From: Diplocarpon mali | Lineage: Eukaryota > Ascomycota > Leotiomycetes > Helotiales > Drepanopezizaceae | Length of the DNA stretch: 64,000 bases | Direction of reading: 5' to 3' | Assembly: GCA_024741835.1 (NCBI GenBank) | Contig: JAENRP010000037.1 | Coordinates: 62,001 to 126,000, forward strand | In this document: positions 55,864 to 64,000 of the stretch, piece by piece | How positions within the stretch are numbered: the stretch's first letter is position 1 | How the letters are laid out: the number at the start of each line of letters is the position of its first letter | Made by a program: the position numbers and the translations under genes | The notes under the pieces: generated by a model | Databases searched by the model: none | Seen by the model: the letters and a program-made list of their open reading frames with translations, nothing else | Told to the model about the DNA's origin: nothing

Positions 55864-57942
55864 ATGGCATCGCCAGATCAGAAAACGGGCTCCTCTCAAG
55901 CGCATGGAGAGGACTTCAGTTCTATAATATCTGCCGATCAAAGGGTCGATTTGACGTTGCTTCTAGCTAATATCACTGAGCGAATGCGGAAGCAGATCAC
56001 GGATACATTCGACGCCTCAGTGACGAATTATAAACAACCTCAGAAAGCTCTCATAATTCCCGATAAGAATTCCAATGTGGACGCGAGGACTAAAGGAGAA
56101 ACCGAAGATGAGAAGAAGGCAAGAAAGTTGCAGGATGACAGAGAAAAAGAGCTCTCCGCCCCTAAGATGCTGGAGCTGAAGGCAGATTCCTTAAAATACT
56201 TCGATGCTTGGCGAGACTCTGTATTATCAAGAGTTGGGACCGCTGTCAACAATTCAAAAGAGGTTGTTGAGGAACAGAGAGAGAAGGCCACTGTGAAGGC
56301 TACGCCAAAAGAGGGCCCGCAGGCAAAACCCAAGGTTCTTCGTAAGCGTACATCCAACTGCCTATTACTGTCTGTAAAAATGCTAATATTGCCAGGCCCA
56401 AACACAAACACAGAAGAAGCAGACGCTGCATTAGTCGAGCTTTACCCTCCAACTTCCACCTCTCTTTACTCCCTCTCAAAGGACAAGCGGATCCTCCTCC
56501 TGAACGCCATGCTTCTCCTCCTTCTATCTCTCGAACACTACTCAGCTCCTTCTCGAGTTCTCCTCCTCCACATCTCCTCCTCCCTCCATCTACCCCTTCA
56601 TACTCTCACGGAACAAGAAGTAAAGGTAGCTCAGGGACTTCTCCAAGCATCAAAGAACATGTCCGGCAGCGAAGAAACGCAGAAGCGCAGCGACGAGAAC
56701 AAAGTATCTCGACGCTGGAAAGTCGGCCTCGCAGGAGTAGCCGGCGCGGCTGTCGTTGGAATAACAGGTGGTCTCGCTGCGCCACTTGTCGCAGGGGCGC
56801 TAGGCACAATATTCGGTGGCTTGGGATTAGGAGCCACAGCGGCCGCCGGGCTCCTTGGGGCTTTAGCTGAGAGCGGAGTGATCGTTGGCAGTTTATTCGG
56901 GGCCTATGGTGGACGTATGACAGGGAAGATGATGGACGCCTACGCTAAAGAAGTCCAAGACTTTGCTTTCTTGCCCCTGAAAGGAGGTAAATACCGCGAA
57001 CCTAAAGCCGGTGACCGGAGACTACGCGTCACAATTGGCATCAGCGGGTGGATTACCCAACGCGAGGACATAATTATTCCCTGGCGCGCACTAGGACGAG
57101 AAAGCGAGGTCTTCGCTCTACGATGGGAACTTGAAGCATTGTCTAAACTTGGCTCCTCGCTAGAATCAGTGGTGAAGAGCGCGGCGTGGGCAGTAGCGAA
57201 GAAAGAAATCGTTTCACGCACGATCTTCGCCAGTCTTATGACGGCACTCTGGCCCATCGGTCTTCTGAAGATCTCCAAGATTGTCGATAACCCCTTTTCA
57301 GTCGCTAAGAACCGAGCTGATAAAGCGGGGCTCGTGTTAGCCGATGCACTCATCAACAAGGCACAAGGCGAGAGACCTGTGACCCTCATAGGATACAGTC
57401 TCGGTGCTCGATTGATATACTCCTGCTTGATGAGTCTCGCGGAACGTCGCGCATTCGGGCTTGTCGAATCTGCCGTTCTGATTGGCACCCCCGCTCCAAG
57501 CGACGCCGCAGTTTGGCGAGCGATGCGAAGCGTAGTCTCCGGACGTCTCGTCAACGTCTACTCCGAGAACGACTACATCCTAGCCTTCCTCTACCGCACC
57601 AGCAGTATCCAGCTCGGTGTCGCCGGGCTCCAAGAAGCGCAAGATGTGACAGGTATCGAGAACGTCAACGTCTCCGAGATGGTGAGCGGCCACCTGCGCT
57701 ATCAGTACTTAGTTGGTAGCATCCTGGAAAAAATCGGGTTCGAGGATATTGACAAGGAGGAAGTAGAGAGAGAAGAGGAGACGTTGGCTCTGCTCGAAAG
57801 GCAAGATAAGAGGGAAGAGGAGAAGAAGGCGAAGGATAGTATCGAGCCTGAGGAGGAAGCAAAGCTCATGCAGCAGGAAGTACAGAGGAAGAGCGAGCAA
57901 ACGTACATGCAGAAGACCAAGGAGAAGCTGCGTCTGCGCTAG
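55864..57942 (+). CDS. DUF726 alpha/beta-hydrolase-like membrane protein (TMCO4-type)
   Basis: The unspliced frame is open for 692 codons, but 56342-56395 is a textbook 54-bp intron (donor GTAAGC, branch TGCTAATATTG, acceptor CCAG) without a stop. Splicing gives 674 aa from 55864-56341 and 56396-57942. The protein has a charged N-terminal region, a helical segment, then a Gly/Ala-rich hydrophobic stretch (about 269-333) capable of spanning a membrane. The DUF726 core follows with 'GISGW' and the nucleophile elbow 'GYSLGAR' (Ser494), 'LIGTPAPSDAAVW' and 'NVYSENDYILAFLYR'. The last 80 residues are a Glu/Lys-rich coiled coil. The family includes human TMCO4 and yeast Mil1/Yfl034w, a putative membrane lipase recruited to clathrin-adaptor compartments; enzymatic activity is inferred. 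It converges with SEC17. Confidence 0.9.
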   Translation: MASPDQKTGSSQAHGEDFSSIISADQRVDLTLLLANITERMRKQITDTFDASVTNYKQPQKALIIPDKNSNVDARTKGETEDEKKARKLQDDREKELSAPKMLELKADSLKYFDAWRDSVLSRVGTAVNNSKEVVEEQREKATVKATPKEGPQAKPKVLRKRTSNCLLLSVKMLILPGPNTNTEEADAALVELYPPTSTSLYSLSKDKRILLLNAMLLLLLSLEHYSAPSRVLLLHISSSLHLPLHTLTEQEVKVAQGLLQASKNMSGSEETQKRSDENKVSRRWKVGLAGVAGAAVVGITGGLAAPLVAGALGTIFGGLGLGATAAAGLLGALAESGVIVGSLFGAYGGRMTGKMMDAYAKEVQDFAFLPLKGGKYREPKAGDRRLRVTIGISGWITQREDIIIPWRALGRESEVFALRWELEALSKLGSSLESVVKSAAWAVAKKEIVSRTIFASLMTALWPIGLLKISKIVDNPFSVAKNRADKAGLVLADALINKAQGERPVTLIGYSLGARLIYSCLMSLAERRAFGLVESAVLIGTPAPSDAAVWRAMRSVVSGRLVNVYSENDYILAFLYRTSSIQLGVAGLQEAQDVTGIENVNVSEMVSGHLRYQYLVGSILEKIGFEDIDKEEVEREEETLALLERQDKREEEKKAKDSIEPEEEAKLMQQEVQRKSEQTYMQKTKEKLRLR

Positions 57943-58205
57943 TGGACAGAAGAAAGTGAGCGGAGAGTACACGACGCATGAATAGTGATGATATTAGAGT
58001 ACGCTTAACGAATACCGAATGAACGCAAGATTTCAGACTAGTCAAGCTGTATGGATGTGACCTTGACCAAGTCGCGATTTTGGTGTATTGAAAAATCTTG
58101 CTATTGCCATGCTGATATGCATATCCCGAGATCTCCCTCGAATCCCCACGTCGGCCAAGACAGTAGCCCAAAAGCAGAAAACGCCCGCTTGCACCATCTC
58201 AACAC
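57943..58205. other. Convergent 3' region between the DUF726 gene and SEC17
   Basis: Both neighbours terminate here within 263 bases. No separate feature is recognised. Confidence 0.4.
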
Positions 58206-59276
58206 CTACGAGAAGTCCTCACCCTTCTCCTCAATCGCGTTCTTAATCCTCAGCAGAATGACAGTCTTCCACTTATCCAGCTTGCTCATCTGATCGTACT
58301 GAAACAATTTATCGGCAAACGCCTCCTGGTCACCTGCCTCGACCGCCTCGTACAGATCCACGAGCAGCTGATGCTCACGCTGCGACGGGAACGTGGGGTC
58401 CATGTCGCGGTACTTCTCGAGGGCGCGGTTGGTGGCTACTTGGTCCCCAGATGCTAGGTGGCACAAGCCAGCTTTCAGGAAGTAGTCTTTCACAGACCAC
58501 TTCATGAGGTTATTAGATACGGAGGTGGCGGCGACTTTCTCGTATTGCTCGATTGCTTTGTAGTAGTCGCTTTCCAGGGCGGCGAGGTCGGCAACTTTGA
58601 GGTAGAGTTTGTTTGCTAGGCTATGGAGAATTATCGTCAGCGTTCATCTCGGTGGTTTTAGGTGTGTGGTATTCGGTATATTATCCGGGGTGCGTACGCT
58701 TCCGCATTATCGTTCTCGAACCAGCTAGCCGCCAGCTCGTAGCTCTCGATCGCCTTCTTCTGATCCCCAACCTCCGTTTCATACACCTCGGCCAGGTTCT
58801 GCTTGTGTGTCGCCGCGCGCCGAAAATTACCCTTCATCGTGTAATGGTTGATTGCGACATCGAGACACCGCGCGGCATCCAGCGGATCCGTCTTACGGTA
58901 TACTTTAAAGGCTTCCGTGAGGGTGTTCGCCGCGTCGTCGAGCTCTTTTAGATTGTTCGTTTGAATTGCGGCTGCTTTCTCGAAGGCTTGCCCAGCTTCT
59001 TTGTCTGCGGGAAACTGGCATAAGAAGATCGGTCGCTAATGGAGGGCGGGGGACGTACTAAGCTTTTGCATGCGGAATGCGTTTGCGGCTTGTGTGTACA
59101 GATCTGCTGCGTTTTCCCACTTCTCCTGTCTGCCACCAAATAAACTGAATCCGCCGACAGCGCCGGATGCTGCTTTGTCTGCCTGGAGGGAACTGGTTAG
59201 AGCTTATCGGAGAAGGATGGCGGGGTAGTTCGTGGAGGCGCACCTTTTGCAACAGAGCTCTGGGATCTTGGGCCAT
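58206..59276 (-). CDS. SEC17: Vesicular-fusion protein Sec17 (alpha-SNAP)
   Basis: Four exons, 59276-59244, 59182-59059, 59004-58698 and 58620-58206, with introns of 61, 54 and 77 bp, encode 292 aa, the length of yeast Sec17. It recruits the ATPase Sec18/NSF to SNARE bundles and drives their disassembly after membrane fusion, in the cytosol and on all secretory membranes. The TPR-like helices run the whole length: 'MAQDPRALLQKADKAASG', 'FGGRQEKWENAADLYTQAANAF', 'AFEKAAAIQT', 'DDAANTLTEAFKVYRK', 'AINHYTMKGNFRRAA'. The C-terminal part holds 'CHLASGD', 'YRDMDPTFPSQREHQLL' and the essential terminal region ('LDKWKTVILLRIKNAI'). All splices restore family sequence. It diverges from the GTA3 gene with 409 bases between ATGs. 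Confidence 0.95.
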
Positions 59277-59685
59277 GATGTGGGTGTTAATGAGTTTCGA
59301 GTGGCAGGTTGTGAGCCGAGGCCGAGATGACAGATTGTGGTTGTTTGTAGTTCGAAAGAAATATGTGTTTGATCTTGCTCTCACGGGGTCGCCGACTGTA
59401 TAATGTATCATCTAGCGTGATTCGTGGGGTTGGACTTGGCGAGGCTGTGGCTTTTGAACATCAGCACTGCAGGAAGGCTGCCATCCAAACAATCGACCTC
59501 GTATCTGCTGATTTTGCCAGCTGCGACCGCTTCTTCCAGCAAGCGTCGAATGTCATAAAATCGTGCATGACAGCTGCCGGATCTCGGGATACGGCATAGT
59601 GACATACACATCGACTCCTATTCACGTCCTCAAGTTAACTCCAGCCTCCTTTCTGGCCCTTTGAGCGATTCCGGCCTTTGTAGAG
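59277..59685. promoter_or_regulatory. Divergent promoter region of SEC17 and GTA3
   Basis: The 409 bases lie between two divergent start codons of housekeeping genes. No TATA element or specific site is assigned. Confidence 0.4.
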
Positions 59686-60303
59686 ATGTTCAGTTTAATA
59701 CGTAGAGGCTGCCGAGTTTCATTTCGGAGAACCTTCCAAGCTCACAGAAATGGCATTCCCTCGAGGCGGCTATGCGGATCAGAATCAACACCCAAAGCCA
59801 GAGCCCGCCTCGACATCGCCGCGCTCCTGGCTCAACCGACCTGGTCCGTCCGTTCTATGATTCCCGCATCAACGCCCGCATCCTCTGAAATTACCCCCAA
59901 GAAACTCCACCACCTCCTCCGGCTCTCGGCCCTGCCTCTGCCCAAGAGCTCCGAAGAAGAGGCCTCGATGCTCGCAACCCTGCACTCACAACTCCACTTC
60001 GTGCAAGACATCCAGAATGTTGACACTGAAGGTGTCGAGCCTCTGCAGAGCATCAGGGACGAGACGGAGGACGGGATCAAGGACGCGACGATCGGTGTAG
60101 AGGAGTTGAGGGAGGCGCTGGGAAAGGAGGATTTCAAGGGGCGGAACAGGAGGCCGAAGAGGAGGAGGGAAGTAGTTGATGCTCGCGAAGTGGAGAATTG
60201 GAACGTCCTGGGGACGGCGGGGGAGGAGGTTAAGACGCCTAGTGGGAGATTCTTTGTGGTTAGGAGTGGGAAGGCTGACGAGGCTAATGCGGCAGCCCCT
60301 TGA
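59686..60303 (+). CDS. GTA3: Mitochondrial glutamyl-tRNA(Gln) amidotransferase subunit C-like (Gta3)
   Basis: A single exon of 205 aa starts at the ATG at 59686. The first 35 residues are Arg/Ser/Phe-rich with no acidic residue until Glu33, fitting mitochondrial import. Residues about 68-120 carry the GatC fold: 'ITPKKLHHLLRLSALPLP', then an acidic helix and 'LHFVQDIQNVDTEGVEPLQSI', the family's Val-Asp-Thr-x-Gly-Val-Glu-Pro signature. A basic C-terminal extension follows, with a conserved-looking 'VENWNVLGTAGE' end seen in fungal members. GatC stabilises the GatA-GatB complex that amidates Glu-tRNA(Gln) in mitochondria, which lack a glutaminyl-tRNA synthetase. The C-terminal part is much longer than in bacterial GatC (about 95 aa), as expected for filamentous fungi. 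Confidence 0.85.
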   Translation: MFSLIRRGCRVSFRRTFQAHRNGIPSRRLCGSESTPKARARLDIAALLAQPTWSVRSMIPASTPASSEITPKKLHHLLRLSALPLPKSSEEEASMLATLHSQLHFVQDIQNVDTEGVEPLQSIRDETEDGIKDATIGVEELREALGKEDFKGRNRRPKRRREVVDAREVENWNVLGTAGEEVKTPSGRFFVVRSGKADEANAAAP

Positions 60304-61358
60304 AAATGAAATCAAGTTACCTGGATATTAGTTTGAGGTTTTCGTTCTTGGGTGAATTATACGGGAGAAACTCGAAGGGCTTCTCGAGGGGAGATATTCT
60401 CACAGGCAGATCTTGTGCTTGTAGCCTGCAATGATGTTCGTCTCTTGCATCGGCTGAGTTCTCTGAAATGCTGCACCATACTGGCTGATATGAACACGTA
60501 ACTATGTCGTCAGTATAATAGTTGAGAAGCTTTTCATGCCGTGGGATTGAAGAAGAGACCAAAAAAGATAAGTGAAGGAGGGAAATCAATATCTTTGAAT
60601 CGAAGTTAACTGGCAACAAATAAGCATCCAAAAACGACTAGCTTCTGAAAAATCGGGAATAGGCATTTCAAGGTCCGATCAGGCGCCTAAATATTTTACA
60701 GGCCAATCTTTCATTCCTTTTACCAAGACTTAGAAGGCCACCACGAGGAGCTCAGATGTTTGGTGCGCAAGGTTCGATTGATCAGCTGTGTGTATTCACT
60801 GCACAAGGCCATGTCTCGAGAAGGCATTTCCATGCGGCCGGGGGTTTGACGGAGGCCTTCAACTAGGTCGTAGGAATCGGTAGGAAATGCTTCCCTCGGC
60901 GATGCTAGGTCATAACCTGCTAGTGTAACACAGGATATAATCATCCATCATGGTGTGGAGATATAGCAGTTGGCCCTTGCTGCTTAGTTGACGTCGTTTT
61001 CATGGCTATTATCAAGGCGCCAAGGCTCTCTGGTGCTGCAGGAAGTCGTGGTGGGTATATGGAGATAAGATACAACAGAGTTATTCTCCGAATGTATGAG
61101 TATACAACAGGGGACATGTGTTGAGAAGTGGAAATATCCAGAAGTGAGTTGTGGTTTGTGATTAAAAACAATTAAAGTGTGGAAAATGCATCGGGCTTAA
61201 ATACCGCCAATTGTGTGACTCCCAGGCGCGGGAGCTTTGTTGGATTGACAGCGATACTTAAGAGTGGGTCGAAAAGCTTAGCACAGCTTCCCAGAATCCA
61301 TCGTGGGAGAAACCTTTTCGTCAGTAGGCCCACGGAATCTCTGGTGCCCACTCTCACA
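60304..61358. other. Intergenic 1.05 kb
   Basis: The stretch follows GTA3 and precedes the 3' end of the reverse-strand UreG gene. Only short frames are present, none with recognisable features. Confidence 0.4.
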
Positions 61359-62426
61359 TTAGTTCAGCTCATTCAAACCAGCAGTTGCAATTGGTCCACC
61401 TCTCGCTTGACTGACAGCTGCTGCTCCGCTTCCTTTCCAAGCGCTCTCAATCAGCCCGATGATATGATCGATACCAACATTCTTCTTGACCTGGGCAAAA
61501 ACTGTGGGACCACCTTCTCGCATCTTCCTAGCGTCTCTGTCCATCACGTCCAAATCCGCACCCACAGCCTCCGCCAAATCAGTCTTGTTCACAATCAGGA
61601 GATCACTCTGCGTGATTCCCGGTCCGCCTTTTCGTGGGATCTTGTCACCTCCACTGACGTCGATGACGTAGATGATGTAATCCGCAAGTTCCCGGGAGTA
61701 GTTGGCGGCCAGATTATCCCCGCCGGACTCGATTAGGAGCAGATCTGATGTGAATTCGCGGTGGAGATCTTCCAGCGCTGTGAGATTGGCGGATATGTCT
61801 TCTCTGACAGCAGCGTGTGGACAGCCTCCGGTCTCGATAGCGCGGATCCGGGATGCGGGTAGTGCTTTGTTCTTCGTGAGGAACTCGGCGTCTTCGCGGG
61901 TGAAGATATCGTTGGTGACGGCCGCGATTGAGTATTTCTCTCGGAGTGCGAGGCAGAGTGCTAGCATAAGAGCAGTCTTGCCCGAGCCGACGGGTCTAAT
62001 ATCTCGTTAGCATCTATGGACATAACATAGGTGCATAGGGCTTCTGGAGACTCTATTAAGCTCGATCTTGAATTTTATGAGGCCCTGAGGGTGATCTCGT
62101 CTCAACTGGTACGGCGAGATAAGGCTGCAAGCCCGGGCAATATCGTCTCGTCACTGGACCCGCACGTGACACGAACTACCCCGCGATACCCCGCGATGGG
62201 GTATTGAATACTCCTTGGGGTTGAACTAAGAAGCTGCCTACCCTCCAATGCCAATAGTGAAGGCTCGTTCAGACCAGTCTCTTCCCTCTATAATGGGCAT
62301 CTCTCTTCCCATGTAGCTTCCGGGTCCATCAAGGATCTCATGGGTGTGTCCATGGTCTGGCACGGCGGAGTGAGAGTGGGAGTGGGAGTGGGAGTGGCTC
62401 TGACCGTGTGTGTGGTTATGATCCAT
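61359..62426 (-). CDS. ureG: Urease accessory GTPase UreG
   Basis: Two exons, 62426-62242 and 61995-61359, with a 246-bp intron encode 273 aa. UreG is a SIMIBI-class GTPase that delivers nickel to apo-urease together with UreD and UreF. The N-terminus holds about 12 His residues in alternation with Ser ('[10 protein letters not shown]'), a nickel-binding tail. It is followed by 'GPGSY' and '[17 protein letters not shown]', whose P-loop (residues 62-69) is split by the intron, '[15 protein letters not shown]', the metal-binding Cys-Pro-His in '[16 protein letters not shown]', '[16 protein letters not shown]', and the base motif '[10 protein letters not shown]'. Length and motif order are normal for eukaryotic UreG. 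A GATAAG at 62118-62123 lies inside the intron; whether GATA-type nitrogen regulators use it is not known. No other urease gene is in the window. Confidence 0.95.
62186..62204. repeat. Perfect inverted repeat within the UreG intron
   Basis: Seven-base arms ATACCCC and GGGGTAT flank a five-base loop. The left arm overlaps a direct duplication of TACCCCGCGA (62177-62186 and 62187-62196). The structure sits close to the 5' splice site of the only long intron among the housekeeping genes here. Confidence 0.85.
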
Positions 62427-64000
62427 TGTTGCGAATGATTATTGTTGGATTCACAAGGTGTGCATACGAAGAGGGAGGGAGAATCGATTCTGTTGTTGGT
62501 TGTATATTGGTTGTTGATCATCATTCTAAGAGGAGGGAGAGAGATCTAAGAGTAGTGCTGCCTGTGCCAAGGCTTTACATGTGACCATTCACGTGACTGA
62601 TATTCACTCTATCCCTACAATTTTAATCAGTCGAGCTCCTCTTGACGATTTGAAAAGCCGGCGGGGTGTGTCTGGTCAAAGGTTGAAAACTGCCGCTTGT
62701 CACTGTCGTTGGTGTGGTTGACCTTGGGGAGCTAATTTTGAAGAAGCTTAGCGAGACTTGGCATAGGTATTACAACCTCGTCTTCTTAGCAGAGTTAGGT
62801 AATTATCTTCATCATATACCCAGGAGCCGGCTGTCTCTTGACTCTTGGTGTTAATCTAGTATTTATATTCTCTAGTGAATCCTGTGACACATGTTGTAAA
62901 GCGAAGCTTAAAGGCTGTGCGAGAGAGATCACTTTCGTTGCTTAGCTGAAGATTTCGTACACCCGAAATCATGTAGTTTTTTTTACTTTTTACTATTTAT
63001 TTTATTTTATGTATTTATTTGCGCCACAACTGCCGCTGTGCAGGCTTTTGGGTCATATCTGCTTTCCATGTTGTTGTTTGTCGACATCATTCTTCGTGCG
63101 CCGTGTCTGTAGCAAATAAGCGAAACATGTCGGCTGGCTAACAACGAAATATCTCTTCGTTCTATAAGAGAGGTCTTTCTGCAAACCGATGCCTACCCAC
63201 GCGTCAACCAACTACGTGCTAACCTCTTGCGGCAACCAGAAATATTCAGCCAATTTTCATCAAGGGAAGATCACTATGCCCACGAGGATCTGCCGCGGAA
63301 GAATATTCTAGTGGAGGAGGTAGAAAGAGTCTGCCGGCTGGTATCCAAGCTAATTGGGGTCCGTAGCGGGCATCTTCGTCTTCCGGTGAGATGGATGACG
63401 ATCTGTGTAGAAAGACGGCTGGGTTGGTGGGCGCTTGGCCTGGCGAAGCGGCTATGATGAAGTTGGTATGTCAGGACCCGTGGATGTGAGTCTAGAGAGG
63501 CGAGGTATTTGTTGACCTACTCGGTTCTAATTTACCGATCCACCCTGTCGGCATACAAGTCATGTGATCAGGCGCATGACAAGTGAGGCTTGGTAGATAC
63601 TGTATCTACTCTACGCTCTCGAGGAATAGCTTCGAGAGCAAGCTTTTACACACGACTACAACACAACGTATTCGAAGAAGCGTCAACTGTGCGCACAATC
63701 ACCTAATGTGATACCAACACACCCCAATAGTCAGCGGGATTCACATCCGTTGTGCTGTATCACAGTATACTTAGTAGATGGCAGACGATCCAGCCCGGGC
63801 CAGGAAGCACAGAATCCACGCACCGCTTTCCTTGTTCCCGTCGTCTGATTGGCTTCTGTCCTGCAGTCTCCCCACAATATCTATTTTGGTAACCGATGAC
63901 CCAGCTCAGCCCCGGCCCGTCGGCTGGGAGGAGGGGAGAGTATCGGCTGGCCAATCACTGTCGGGAATTTCCTTTGGTCCGAGAAATGAGGGAGGTGGTG
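62427..64000. other. Gene-free right end, 1.57 kb
   Basis: The left part is the UreG promoter region and includes an AGATAA-type site on the reverse strand near 62800. A T-rich low-complexity stretch occurs near 62975-63020. A forward frame at 63227-63457 lacks an ATG start and recognisable features. No gene is supported. Confidence 0.4.

Noticed and set aside
1..64000. Search by eye for tRNA, rRNA, CRISPR arrays and intact transposons
   Set aside because: No A/B-box pairs forming a cloverleaf, no repeat-spacer arrays, and no transposase or reverse-transcriptase motifs were recognised.

Overview
This window is nuclear DNA from a filamentous ascomycete (Pezizomycotina). A Leotiomycete is my best guess, from overall style only. 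Most genes are split by introns of about 46-110 bp with GT...CTAAC/CTGAC-like branch...AG signals, and the protein families are typical of that group: a Pex14/17-type peroxin, a long-chain alcohol oxidase, a GatC/Gta3-type subunit, UreG, a DUF726 hydrolase and Mus7/Mms22. No rRNA, tRNA, CRISPR array or intact transposon was recognised. One 11-base run of N (12672-12682) marks an assembly gap.

Layout. The first 41 kb is gene-sparse. It holds a low-complexity hypothetical protein (0.4-1.0 kb), an AT-rich gene-free block (1.0-5.0 kb), a peroxin gene (5.0-6.1 kb), the INO80 subunit IES2 (7.2-8.6 kb), a drug:H+ MFS transporter (10.9-12.5 kb), mitochondrial acetylornithine aminotransferase (15.0-16.6 kb), a GH76-like six-hairpin glycosidase (17.6-19.0 kb), an atypical GC-rich intronless P450 (21.9-23.1 kb), a bestrophin-type anion channel (24.6-26.1 kb), an HSL-type alpha/beta hydrolase (29.0-31.3 kb), a small secreted cysteine-rich protein found only by splicing four exons (32.6-33.3 kb), and three small multi-pass membrane proteins in tandem (35.8-37.9 kb).

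From 41 to 62.5 kb the DNA is gene-dense and mostly housekeeping: long-chain fatty alcohol oxidase, a mitochondrial AAA+ ATPase, the very large Mms22/Mus7 replication-repair protein, a small three-exon membrane protein divergent from it, a DUF726 hydrolase, Sec17/alpha-SNAP, a GatC-type amidotransferase subunit, and UreG with a His-rich nickel-binding tail. The last 1.5 kb shows nothing I can support. There is no obvious biosynthetic cluster; the genes look individually regulated, with close divergent pairs (MMS22/small membrane protein; SEC17/GTA3).

The most rewarding observations are genes and exons that appear only after splicing by eye: the secreted eight-cysteine-type protein, the small membrane protein beside MMS22, a 7-base first coding exon in the HSL-type hydrolase, a stop-free 54-bp intron in the DUF726 gene, and a probable GC-AG intron in MMS22. 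All exon boundaries are read from sequence signals and frame continuity, not from transcripts.
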